Shown: positions 1-6,139, numbered from the stretch's first letter. The stretch: DNA of 6,741 nt from an uncultured Prevotellaceae bacterium (GCA_937893145.1 CALBJW010000114.1:1-6741), one strand, 5' to 3'. The notes: generated by a model not told the origin, from the sequence alone. A program made the numbers and translations.

Positions 1-1547
1 CTCTCTCCATCCGAACTCATCAATCCTACAAACAAGAACAACCCAGGCAATCCGCTCGAACTCCGTGCCACAAAGAACTGGTACCTCCCACTCGGCGACC
101 ACCAGCAGTGGCTCAAGGAATGGATTCTTGAAGGACACAAGGAGTGGCGTTCAAATGTTTATGGCCAGTGCAAGTCTTGGCTCGACATGGACCTCCAGCC
201 TCGTGCCATGACTCGTGACCTGTTGAGGGTGCTGAGGGCAAGGTGCTTTATGTGTGGTTTGATGCCCCTATCGGTTACATCTCTAACACTAAGGAACTCT
301 GCGACCGCGAACCAGAGAAGTGGGGGTCATGGCAGAAGTGGTGGCAGGACGAGGACAGCCGTCTTGTTCACTTCATCGGTAAGGACAACATCGTGTTCCA
401 CTGCCTCATCTTCCCAACAATGATGCGTGCTCATGGCGAATACATCATGCCAGACAATGTGCCATCAAACGAGTTCCTCAACCTCGAAGGCAATAAGATT
501 TCTACATCTAAGAATTATGCCGTTTGGCTCAACGAATATCTTGAAGAACTTCCAAACCGCCAGGATGAGCTTCGCTATGTGCTTACTGCTAATGCTCCTG
601 AGACTAAGGACAACGACTTCACATGGGCTGACTTCCAAGCTCGTTGCAACAACGAACTCGTTGCTGTATATGGCAACTTCGTGAACCGTGCTCTCCAGCT
701 CACACAGAAGTACTATGGTGGCATCGTGCCTGAGTGTGGCGAACTTACTGATGTTGACAAGGCCACTCTCGCTGAGTTCAACGAGGTGAAGACTAAGGTC
801 GAGAACCTCATCGAGGCATTCAAGTTCCGTGATGCCCAGAAGGAAGCTATGAACCTTGCTCGTATCGGTAACAAGTACATCGCTGATGAAGAGCCTTGGA
901 AGGTCATCAAGACCAACCCTGAGCGTGTGAAGACAGTCATCTACATCTCACTCCAGCTCACAGCCAACCTCGCCATCGCATTCGAACCATTCCTCCCATT
1001 CTCATCTGCTAAGCTTCGTGAGATGATCAACATGCCTGAGGTGAACTGGGAAGAACTCGGCAACACAAATATCCTCCCTGCAGGCAAGCAACTCAACAAG
1101 CCTACTCTCCTCTTCTCTAAGATTGAGGACGAGGTGATTAAGTTCCAGATGGACAAGCTCGAGGCTACCATCAAGGCTAATGCTGAAGCAAATGCTGAGG
1201 CTGCTCCTGTGAAGGACATCATTCCATTCGACGACTTCACAAAACTTGACATCCGTGTAGCTACTGTCAAGGCTTGCGAACGAGTACCAAAGATGAAGAA
1301 GCTCCTCAAGTTCTCTCTCGACGATGGCACTCCAAAGGGCCGCACCATCGTATCGGGCATCGCTCAGTGGTACGAACCAGAGCAGCTTGTAGGCAAGCAG
1401 GTTCTCTTCATCGCCAACCTTGCTCCACGCGAGTTCAAGAATGGCCTCGTGAGCGAAGGTATGATACTCTCTGCCGAGAACTACGACGGCTCCATCAGCG
1501 TGACTACCGTTGAACATCCTGTAAAGGGTGGTAGTCAGGTGTGCTAA
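1..1547 (+). CDS. metG: Methionyl-tRNA synthetase, 3' part, interrupted by a frameshift
   Basis: Methionyl-tRNA synthetase charges tRNA-Met with methionine in the cytoplasm. About 514 residues are visible; the N-terminal part with the HIGH motif lies off the left edge. Translation runs in frame 1 to about base 221 (text LSPNELINP, then WLDMDLQPRAMTRDL) and resumes in frame 3 from base 222 (VEGAEGKVLYVWFDAPIGY). Next come the KMSKS-type loop (KISTSK, 495-512), the helical anticodon-binding domain (FVNRALQLTQKYYGG, about 680-730) and, after an Ala-rich linker, a C-terminal EMAPII/Trbp111-type tRNA-binding domain (FDDFTKLDIRVATV to the end, about 1226-1544). The stop is TAA at 1545-1547. Apart from the break the protein looks intact and its codon use is that of a well-expressed gene. 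The break could be a real mutation or an assembly error. Identity is certain; whether the gene works is not. Confidence 0.95.
217..228 (+). other. Frameshift scar inside metG
   Basis: The reading frame moves from frame 1 (GAC at 217) to frame 3 (GTT at 222). In relatives, as I recall them, about seven residues (roughly DWGVPVP) sit between TRDL and VEGAEGK. They are absent here, so a deletion of about 22 bases fits both the missing residues and the frame change. A CCT repeat at both ends would explain a slippage or microhomology deletion, but the lost bases themselves are inferred from the family. Confidence 0.8.
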
Positions 1548-1560
1548 AGCCTCGTTGAGT

Positions 1561-1697
1561 GAAAAGTGAAGAGTGAAGAGTGAAGAGTGAAAAATTTGCT
1601 ACCGCCTTGGTGCAAGAGCAGTTTGCGCTGCGCTTGATATTCCAAGAGGACATATCAGTCCGGTAGGAAATTTTTCACTCTTCACTCTTCACTTTTT
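1561..1697. repeat. Long inverted-repeat element after metG (MITE-like or structured repeat)
   Basis: Arms 1573-1604 and 1661-1692 are complementary at 31 of 32 positions; the single mismatch is G1598/G1667. The left arm is built from a 7-base tandem unit AGTGAAG repeated about four times, and the right arm mirrors it. Between the arms are two smaller hairpins, CAAGAGCAG/CTGCGCTTG (1613-1621/1628-1636, one mismatch) and GATAT/ATATC (1636-1640/1652-1656), so the transcript could fold as a three-way junction. No open reading frame lies inside. The shape fits a non-autonomous dispersed element or a structured repeat that also ends transcription. No target-site duplication is clear. Confidence 0.75.
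1573..1697 (+). terminator. Likely terminator of metG
   Basis: The long stem described for this element ends at 1692 and is followed at once by TTTTT (1693-1697), 26 bases after the metG stop begins the left arm. A strong stem plus a T run is what a factor-independent terminator looks like, although the loop region (56 bases) is much longer than usual. Confidence 0.55.
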
Positions 1698-1758
1698 AAA
1701 CACCTCTTCATTCACAAGCACTAATATATTGGTCCAGAAAGTTCAATACATAGATAAC

Positions 1759-1796
1759 AAAAAAGATTGCAAAAGGCAAACTTACCTCTTGCAATC
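1759..1796 (-). terminator. Terminator of the fimbrillin-like gene
   Basis: On the minus strand a 12-bp stem (1796-1785 with 1776-1765, one G-U wobble) closes an 8-base loop and is followed by six T residues (1764-1759). It lies 32 bases beyond the stop codon of the 1829-2689 gene. The wobble pairs only in minus-strand RNA, which supports that direction. Together with the metG terminator it separates two converging units. Confidence 0.85.
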
Positions 1797-1828
1797 ATAT
1801 ATAAGTATTGTTTGATGCGAAAGAATTA

Positions 1829-2689
1829 TTAGTTACTTGCTGGTGTTGGTGCAATTGTTCCAATGTCATAACAATGACCTGCATCAAACTGCATATTGCT
1901 TTCGAAATGTACCGTCATCGGACCACCTGCTGCCTGACCATAGCCAGCGGTAACTGCGATTCGAGATCCTGCACTACTTGTAGGGATGAATGCAATAAAG
2001 AATGTACCACCTTCTGTAGGGATATCAGTCAATCTAATTACATTTGTACAATCATTTTCAAAGTTGTTAATAATTACACCTCCAGAACCTGTGCCTGTAC
2101 TACCCGCAGTACATGTACCAGCTAAGTGCCAATTGTCTGATTCTGCCTTCAAATCAACATAATTACAACCAGAAGTAACAGTTATATAGAAAAATGCACA
2201 TACATTTTTCATAGCAAGAAAACCAGAGCTAATGTCACCCTTACCAATTTGTATACAGGCATTAGGATCAAATGAATTTTTAGTAGCCTTTTGTACTGCT
2301 GGGATATTAAACTTAACGCCATTCGCTGTCAACCTTGCTGCCGACTGAGCTGGGTAAAGAACATAATAGGTTCCTGCATTTGCATAAGATTTTCCTGTAA
2401 AAGTAGCATCATTATGTTCTGTTAGATAACTTTTGAAACTGAAAACATCTCCCATTTCATTTTCATGACCAGATGCAAACACAGACACCTTGTCTGTTTC
2501 TGTCCAATGTATATCCTTTGAATCAGGGAAATTAGGTAAGAAAGCACGGGTGCCAGGATTACCAGCTGATATGCCAAAAGTCATATCAACTTTAACATCA
2601 TCACCAATCACCTCTTCAGCTTCATTTGAACAAGAAGAGAATAGAGCAGCACATGCCGCTATAATAAATGTTGTCTTAAAAAACTTCAT
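1829..2689 (-). CDS. Fimbrillin-like (Mfa-like/FimA-superfamily) lipoprotein
   Basis: The 286-residue protein starts with a lipoprotein signal peptide (MKFFKTTFIIAACAALFSSC) with lipobox cysteine C20, so it should be exported and lipidated. The mature N-terminus has the layout of Bacteroidales fimbrillin-family proteins: an acidic stretch, an early beta strand (VDMTFGI), the TRAF motif at about residues 47-50, then W(T/S)ETDKVSVFAS. The C-terminal strand with GHCYDIGTI is also typical of the family. In fimbriae of this type a protease trims the N-terminus near the TRA arginine so that subunits polymerise by strand exchange; whether this protein forms fimbriae is inference. No anchor, tip or FimB-type gene is adjacent, so it is an orphan. 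It follows a 67-residue ORF by 27 bases with AAGG near the start, and probably shares its promoter. GC is lower than in metG. Confidence 0.8.
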   Translation of the reverse strand: MKFFKTTFIIAACAALFSSCSNEAEEVIGDDVKVDMTFGISAGNPGTRAFLPNFPDSKDIHWTETDKVSVFASGHENEMGDVFSFKSYLTEHNDATFTGKSYANAGTYYVLYPAQSAARLTANGVKFNIPAVQKATKNSFDPNACIQIGKGDISSGFLAMKNVCAFFYITVTSGCNYVDLKAESDNWHLAGTCTAGSTGTGSGGVIINNFENDCTNVIRLTDIPTEGGTFFIAFIPTSSAGSRIAVTAGYGQAAGGPMTVHFESNMQFDAGHCYDIGTIAPTPASN

Positions 2690-2716
2690 ATTTACCTTAT
2701 TATTTTTTAACGTCTT

Positions 2717-2920
2717 TTATTTATTTGCCATCTCATTCATCCATTCCTGCATACTACGACTCTTTGCTCCCGAACTTGTCTGCTGCCAATCTGTTCCATG
2801 ATTAGTCAATCCCTCAAGACCGAACGACTTAGTATAATTAGTATCCCCACTTGTTGAAATTACATTTAATGCCTGAAACATAATAACTTTCACTTCAGGT
2901 TTTGCGATTTTACTTTTCAT
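2717..2920 (-). CDS. Small protein upstream of the fimbrillin-like gene (KPE...SG type)
   Basis: This 67-residue ORF begins MKSKIAKPEVKVIMFQALNV and has STSG at about residues 22-25, then a polar glycine-rich tail ending WMNEMANK. The pattern (basic start, KPE-h-h, a hydrophobic strand, then a small-residue SG motif) resembles many short uncharacterised Bacteroidales proteins that I recall, some near cell-surface genes. I know of no established function. It has no signal peptide, transmembrane helix or cysteine. A good Bacteroidales promoter lies upstream with a leader of about 75 bases, and the fimbrillin-like gene starts 27 bases after its stop. These facts favour a real gene cotranscribed with it, possibly as a leader gene. 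An untranslated leader is the alternative. Confidence 0.6.
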   Translation of the reverse strand: MKSKIAKPEVKVIMFQALNVISTSGDTNYTKSFGLEGLTNHGTDWQQTSSGAKSRSMQEWMNEMANK

Positions 2921-3001
2921 TCTGTTAATAAATTTAGTTAGTTCTATTTTAATTTGTTATTATATTTTACGATTTGCTTACTAATCTGCACAAAATCGAG
3001 A

Positions 3002-3030
3002 CAAAAGTACTTACAATAATCAAGAACAAA
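3002..3030 (-). promoter_or_regulatory. Bacteroidales promoter for the small ORF and fimbrillin-like gene
   Basis: Read on the minus strand, TTTG (3030-3027) is followed after 17 bases by TACTTTTG (3009-3002), matching the Bacteroidales consensus TTTG / TAnnTTTG. Transcription would start near 2995, about 75 bases before the ATG at 2920. Confidence 0.7.
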
Positions 3031-3050
3031 AAACATTTTTTAGAAAATCA

Positions 3051-3058
3051 CCCCCCCC
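3051..3058. repeat. C8 homopolymer upstream of the fimbrillin promoter
   Basis: Eight consecutive C residues (G8 on the minus strand) sit 20 bases upstream of the -33 box. They are flanked by two copies of ACATTTTTTA (3033-3042 and 3063-3072). Short G/C runs of this kind can change length by slippage. An effect on promoter strength is only a possibility. Confidence 0.5.
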
Positions 3059-3086
3059 GTTAACATTTTTTAATACTTTAAGGCAT

Positions 3087-3128
3087 CTGCGCATAGCTTT
3101 TGCATTTAGAAGAGCATTTTATGCGCAG
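3087..3128. repeat. Hairpin CTGCGCATA / TATGCGCAG between two units
   Basis: A perfect 9-bp inverted repeat (3087-3095 and 3120-3128) encloses a 24-base loop that contains GCATTT twice. It lies between the fimbrillin promoter and the end of the ATPase gene. There is no T run on either side, so it is not a normal terminator. It may be a protein-binding site or part of a dispersed repeat. Confidence 0.45.
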
Positions 3129-3156
3129 CCATTCATAACATTTGCAAGCCCATATG

Positions 3157-3213
3157 TTTCATTACAAATTTCTTCCTGAAAAACTATTGTTCCCTACACC
3201 ACTCTAAACAATA
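3157..3213. repeat. Direct repeat flanking the ATPase unit, downstream copy
   Basis: This segment aligns with 4464-4520. The first 11 bases (TTTCATTACAA) are identical, the middle is about two thirds identical, and the last 19 bases (TACACCACTCTAAACAATA) differ at one position. The two copies lie on either side of the ATPase gene plus its promoter. Confidence 0.65.
3185..3213 (-). terminator. Weak candidate terminator of the ATPase gene
   Basis: TATTGTT (3185-3191) pairs with AACAATA (3207-3213) around a 15-base loop. On the minus strand the stem is soon followed by TTTTTC. It starts seven bases beyond the ATPase stop. The stem is A/T-rich and weak, so the call is tentative. Confidence 0.35.
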
Positions 3214-3219
3214 ATCATT

Positions 3220-4353
3220 TCATATCAACTTCATCTTTCTTAACCACTCAACGAAAAACAGGTCGTAAGTACTATAGATTCCTTTGTCCTGAGTGATGAA
3301 ATCCTTGTCGAGCAAACCTTTGACTGCAGAAAGAACAGAGCTTGAGGATATGAGGCGGTACTTTCTTACGAACTGTCCTCCTGAGATGCTTGATGCCTTT
3401 CCTTCGGCAGAGATGGCGAGGAAAAGGTTGCGCTGCTTCTCGGGCATCTGACTTAGGATGGTTTCGTACGTGTCAGAGGCGAGATTGAGAAGGGTGTCAA
3501 CTGCGATGTCTATCATATCAACAGTACATGTTGCTCCTTCGGGGGTTGATGAGTAAAGTATATTCATGACCTTCTGGAGATACATCGTTGTGCTATTGAA
3601 ACGATTGTAGATGGTTTCTACAACATCGACATTTAGACATTTGCCTACTGCATTGAACTTCTGCTGACAAAATTCTATGTATCTGTCCAGCGGGATAGGT
3701 TGGAGGTTGATAATAGTGACTGACTGGTAGAATGGACGACTTGGGGTGACAAACATACCACTCATGAGGTGGCGGTGTGAACCAGAGAAGATGAAATTAG
3801 CATTGCTGCAGTGCTGTATGTATGTGCGTAACGACGCCTCCACCTTTTCCCCATCAGGATATTTGAGTATCTGTTGAAACTCGTCGATTGCTACGATGCA
3901 TGGACGATCTGCATTCTGCAGATAAGCAAATATCTCGCTGAGAGTTGTTGCTGGATTGGCAATGTTGCCAAGCCCTAATCCCCATACTGGGTTGCCATTG
4001 ATGTCGAAGCTTATTTCGGAACGAACAGAGGACAGCATGTTAAGGAAACCTTCCCATACGGTGCGTCCTTTGGTTCGGAGTGTCTCAAGCACGGCTTTAC
4101 CAAAAACGTTGATAAAGTCGTTGAGCGAACTGGTAGAGTAGATATCTACTTCAAATGTGTAGTATTTGTTCTTTATGTCTGGTTGGGCGAGACAATGGCG
4201 TATGAGGTCAGTCTTTCCCATTCGTCTTGGTGAAATGAGAGCTATGTTATTCTGGTTTGTCAAGAGGTTGACGATGGTCTCAGTTTCCTTAACTCTGTCG
4301 CAGAAATACTCTGCTCCAGCATATCCGTTGGTGATAAATGGATTGCGTTTCAT
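3220..4353 (-). CDS. AAA/STAND-type ATPase (archaeal ATPase-like, ATPase_2 family)
   Basis: The 377-residue protein is a cytoplasmic P-loop ATPase of the group often annotated as AAA-family ATP-binding protein in Bacteroidales. Visible in order are: the N-terminal NPF...FCDR box (about 4-20; the usual form is F-x-G/D-R), Walker A SPRRMGKT (41-48), Walker B CIVAIDEF (152-159), a sensor-like strand FIFSGSHRHLM (187-197), and a C-terminal winged-helix-like region (about 315-377) that includes LLDKDFITQDKGIYSTYDLFFVEWLRK. Key residues (Walker A K47, Walker B D157 and E158) are present, so it should bind and hydrolyse ATP. The substrate and pathway are unknown; relatives are multicopy and of mostly unassigned role. 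It is a single-gene unit with its own promoter and leader. ATG at 4353 gives MKRNPFITNG, the expected family start. It is flanked by direct repeats, which may mean it moves as a unit. Confidence 0.85.
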   Translation of the reverse strand: MKRNPFITNGYAGAEYFCDRVKETETIVNLLTNQNNIALISPRRMGKTDLIRHCLAQPDIKNKYYTFEVDIYSTSSLNDFINVFGKAVLETLRTKGRTVWEGFLNMLSSVRSEISFDINGNPVWGLGLGNIANPATTLSEIFAYLQNADRPCIVAIDEFQQILKYPDGEKVEASLRTYIQHCSNANFIFSGSHRHLMSGMFVTPSRPFYQSVTIINLQPIPLDRYIEFCQQKFNAVGKCLNVDVVETIYNRFNSTTMYLQKVMNILYSSTPEGATCTVDMIDIAVDTLLNLASDTYETILSQMPEKQRNLFLAISAEGKASSISGGQFVRKYRLISSSSVLSAVKGLLDKDFITQDKGIYSTYDLFFVEWLRKMKLI

Positions 4354-4376
4354 CTATAAATCAATAGTTTAATATT

Positions 4377-4410
4377 ATCATCACTTTATGATGATTATAA
4401 AATGATGATG
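4377..4410. promoter_or_regulatory. Candidate operator in the ATPase leader (ATCATCA-5-TGATGAT)
   Basis: ATCATCA (4377-4383) and TGATGAT (4389-4395) form a perfect 7-bp inverted repeat with a 5-base centre. A third half-site, ATGATGATG (4402-4410), directly abuts the -7 box at 4411. The position around and just after the transcription start suits a repressor site; autoregulation is a guess. It could also form a small leader hairpin. Confidence 0.45.
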
Positions 4411-4441
4411 CAAAAGTACAACATTTTGTTGAATTTCCAAA
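4411..4441 (-). promoter_or_regulatory. Bacteroidales promoter of the ATPase gene
   Basis: On the minus strand TTTG (4441-4438), a 19-base spacer and TACTTTTG (4418-4411) match the -33/-7 consensus. The leader to the ATG at 4353 is about 50 bases. Confidence 0.7.
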
Positions 4442-4463
4442 AAGAAACAATAAAAAGTATTTT

Positions 4464-4520
4464 TTTCATTACAATTTTTCTACAGAAGAACTCAGGTCCC
4501 ATACACCACTCTAACCAATA
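4464..4520. repeat. Direct repeat flanking the ATPase unit, upstream copy
   Basis: This is the partner of 3157-3213. It lies just upstream of the ATPase promoter and just beyond the terminator of the next gene. It cannot form the TATTGTT/AACAATA hairpin of the other copy, because the left half has diverged. Confidence 0.65.
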
Positions 4521-4526
4521 CAACAA

Positions 4527-4561
4527 TCCCCATCGCACTTTACATGTAGGTGCAATGGGGA
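4527..4561 (-). terminator. Terminator hairpin of the 189-aa lipoprotein gene
   Basis: On the minus strand 4561-4550 pairs with 4538-4527 (12 bp, one wobble, with a TCCCC/GGGGA base) around an 11-base loop. It lies 20 bases after the stop codon. The following sequence is only moderately T-rich (ATTGTTGTATTGG), so termination may be partial. Confidence 0.65.
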
Positions 4562-4581
4562 TAATTGTATATTTGAATCAT

Positions 4582-5151
4582 TTACTTTTTAAGAACAATT
4601 TCGTAGGTTCCTGCAACCTTGTTGGCGAATTGCTGTGGGTTGACTCTTGTAATACCCAAGTTGTATTTGGTGAGTTGGTCTGGGTTGTTGACTGTGAATG
4701 CTTCGTCTGGATAATTGTCGAAACTCATATAGCCATTTACTTTGCTAAAGAAAACGAGGTCGCATCTATCCTTCATATCATCTACAAGACCTGCCTTAGG
4801 AGTGACAACAACCTTTACCTTTGCTACAGCATCAAGATTCTTTGTTGAACCGAGATTCTTTGTTCCCTTACCAGGCTGTGTGATTTCAAAAGTCTCCATT
4901 GTACCGTTGAGGTCTGTAATCTCGTAAGAAACGCTAACCATATTGAGTACATCTGCCGAGAATTCATATTCCAATGTACCGTTAAGCATCTGGTTTTCCT
5001 TAGCTCCTGGTACACCATTGTCTGGACCGCCAGGGAAATATGTATCTGGACCAGGATTGACAAATGGATCATCCTTTTCACATGATGTGAAACCGAATAT
5101 TGATGTGAGCGCTACTGCTGCGATTGCGAGAATTGTGTTAAACTTTTTCAT
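4582..5151 (-). CDS. Uncharacterised exported lipoprotein, 189 aa
   Basis: I do not recognise the family. The protein begins MKKFNTILAIAAVALTSIFG and has lipobox cysteine C24 (GFTSC followed by EKDD), so it should be a lipoprotein. The acidic residues after the cysteine recall the surface-export signal of Bacteroidetes lipoproteins. A Pro/Gly-rich stretch (about 30-50) leads into alternating polar and hydrophobic strands (GTLEYEFSADVLNMVSVSYEI, VAKVKVVVTPKAG), ending KVAGTYEIVLKK. It looks like one beta-sandwich domain. An ATG two codons upstream (5157) is possible. I chose 5151 because the neighbouring gene has the same MKKFNTILAIA at the same place. Its promoter, leader and signal peptide match those of the 5421-5975 gene, while the mature proteins do not. 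It has its own promoter near 5312-5342 and its own terminator. Confidence 0.8.
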   Translation of the reverse strand: MKKFNTILAIAAVALTSIFGFTSCEKDDPFVNPGPDTYFPGGPDNGVPGAKENQMLNGTLEYEFSADVLNMVSVSYEITDLNGTMETFEITQPGKGTKNLGSTKNLDAVAKVKVVVTPKAGLVDDMKDRCDLVFFSKVNGYMSFDNYPDEAFTVNNPDQLTKYNLGITRVNPQQFANKVAGTYEIVLKK

Positions 5152-5169
5152 AATCATTTTAATTTTTTT

Positions 5170-5291
5170 GGCCCCCCAGCCCCCAAAGGGGGAGGCTATC
5201 CAGATGGATGTGGGGGATTTGTTATTACTTATTTATTTTATTACTTTGTCATTACTCTGCGGATGCCCTCCCCCTTTGGGGGCTGGGGGCC
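5170..5291. repeat. GC-rich inverted-repeat element in the leader, copy 1
   Basis: Arms 5170-5195 and 5267-5291 are complementary apart from one extra C. Weaker pairing continues inward (ATCC/GGAT). Each arm also contains CCCCCAAAGGGGG, which folds on itself, so the leader RNA can form either one long stem or two small hairpins. It fills most of the leader between the -7 box and the ATG at 5151. The second copy is at 5997-6119; the wider block 5163-5330 is about 97% identical to 5990-6158. It could be a MITE-like element fixed in the leader or an RNA control structure. Confidence 0.8.
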
Positions 5292-5311
5292 GCCTTTATT
5301 CTTTTGACGAT

Positions 5312-5342
5312 GCAAAGGTACGGACATTTTCCCTCTTGCAAA
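5312..5342 (-). promoter_or_regulatory. Promoter of the 189-aa lipoprotein gene
   Basis: On the minus strand TTTG (5342-5339), 18 bases, then TACCTTTGC (5320-5312) match the Bacteroidales consensus. The leader is about 155 bases and carries the GC-rich element. Confidence 0.7.
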
Positions 5343-5364
5343 GTAATTATTATGAAAACAAAGC

Positions 5365-5413
5365 GTACAAATTGTGAAGTTCACATCTTGTACACCTTAT
5401 TCATAAAATGTAC
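5365..5413. promoter_or_regulatory. Three-site operator, copy 1 (GTACA-N5-TGAA)
   Basis: Three 14-base sites are present: GTACAAATTGTGAA on the plus strand (5365-5378), and on the minus strand GTACAAGATGTGAA (5393-5380) and GTACATTTTATGAA (5413-5400). Gaps are 1 and 6 bases, so the two same-direction sites are 20 bases apart, close to two helical turns. The nearest site begins 45 bases upstream of the -7 box. The first two sites together form a near-perfect palindrome. The matching element at 6193-6241 has identical spacing. It is probably a binding site for a dimeric or oligomeric activator; LytTR-type regulators also use direct repeats about 21 bases apart, but that match is speculative. 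Confidence 0.65.
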
Positions 5414-5420
5414 CGAGTAG

Positions 5421-5975
5421 TTACTTCAATGATGCCTGTGCGATAGCAAATTCATCGCGTGTGAAGATGCTGGTAGTGTTGTACCAATAGTCGATCTGTG
5501 CATCATTCTGAGTGAGCATTGCATTAGACTTGCAGTATTCCACAATTTTATCGCGTGTGAGAGCTGCTGCGAGGTGTTCATTGATATTCTTACCTGCGAG
5601 ATATTGATCGATTGACTTTACGAGATTGTCACAAGCCTTATTCTGAAGGTCGAGAACGTACATCATCTTCTTGCTGATGACATCCTTCTTGATTTCTTTG
5701 CCCTGCTTATTGGCAAGCTGCACCTTCTTGATTGCCTTGCCCAATTCGCGGTGGATCTGCTGGTTCTGCGATAGTGCAATCACTTCATTGATTGCTGGAT
5801 TGAGTTCGACCTCTGGTAAAGTTTCTGCCATTGCAGCGATTTGATTGAAACCGTTGATTTGGTTAGCTACATTCTGTAACGATTCAAAAGCTCTGTCAGA
5901 TGAAGTCTGAGCGTTAGCTACGAGTGAACTGAAGAAAAGAACTGCGATTGCGAGGATTGTGTTAAACTTTTTCAT
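5421..5975 (-). CDS. Uncharacterised secreted helical protein, 184 aa
   Basis: I do not recognise the family. It starts MKKFNTILAIAVLFFSSLVA and has a likely signal peptidase I site after ANA (about residue 21, before QTSSDR). There is no lipobox cysteine, so it should be periplasmic or secreted. The mature part is almost all predicted helix, rich in Gln, Asn, Ala and Lys, with a lysine-rich middle (IKKVQLANKQGKEIKKDVISKK, about 83-105) and two cysteines (about 116 and 152). An ATG three codons upstream (5984) exists; 5975 was chosen because MKKFNTILAIA is shared with the 4582-5151 gene. Coding bases for the first 12 or so residues are 36/37 identical between the two genes. It has its own promoter and operator; its 3' end lies eight bases from the operator of the next gene and shows no classic terminator. 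Confidence 0.8.
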   Translation of the reverse strand: MKKFNTILAIAVLFFSSLVANAQTSSDRAFESLQNVANQINGFNQIAAMAETLPEVELNPAINEVIALSQNQQIHRELGKAIKKVQLANKQGKEIKKDVISKKMMYVLDLQNKACDNLVKSIDQYLAGKNINEHLAAALTRDKIVEYCKSNAMLTQNDAQIDYWYNTTSIFTRDEFAIAQASLK

Positions 5976-5996
5976 AATTGACATTTGTTTTTTTTT

Positions 5997-6119
5997 GGCC
6001 CCCCAGCCCCCAAAGGGGGAGGCTATCCAGATGGATGTGGGGGATTTGTTATTACTTATTTATTTTATTACTTTGTCATTACTCTGCGGATGCCCTCCCC
6101 CCTCGGGGGCTGGGGGGCC
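5997..6119. repeat. GC-rich inverted-repeat element in the leader, copy 2
   Basis: Arms 5997-6022 and 6094-6119 (26 bases each) mirror copy 1 at 5170-5291. The interior of about 70 bases is identical. Differences sit in the right arm: CTC replaces TTT in the loop triplet region and one G is gained, so both arms keep the overall ability to pair. The element again separates promoter from start codon. Confidence 0.8.
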
Positions 6120-6139
6120 GCCTTTTTTCTTTTGACGAT

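Noticed and set aside
941..1360. 139-residue open frame on the minus strand within metG
   Set aside because: Shadow of metG caused by its biased codon use; serine-rich composition typical of antisense frames.
1002..1517. 171-residue open frame on the minus strand within metG
   Set aside because: It lies opposite the intact, well-conserved C-terminal domain of metG and has no promoter, no recognisable motif and no signal of its own.
2921..3219. Possible gene remnant between the fimbrillin unit and the ATPase gene
   Set aside because: Short open stretches on the minus strand are broken by stops and show no recognisable protein; promoter and repeat features account for most of the region.
4402..4848. 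148-residue open frame on the plus strand
   Set aside because: It runs from the ATPase promoter through a repeat and a terminator into the reverse of the 189-aa lipoprotein gene, which has a clear signal peptide and terminator.
4943..5377. 144-residue open frame on the plus strand across the lipoprotein start and leader
   Set aside because: It spans the antisense of a good signal peptide and the GC-rich inverted repeat; its Pro/Gly-rich part is simply the translated repeat.
5365..5393. CRP/FNR-type operator, because TGTGA and TCACA words are present
   Set aside because: The half-sites are separated by 3 bases rather than 6, and the other sites in the array do not keep TGTGA; the longer GTACA-N5-TGAA motif explains all six sites better.
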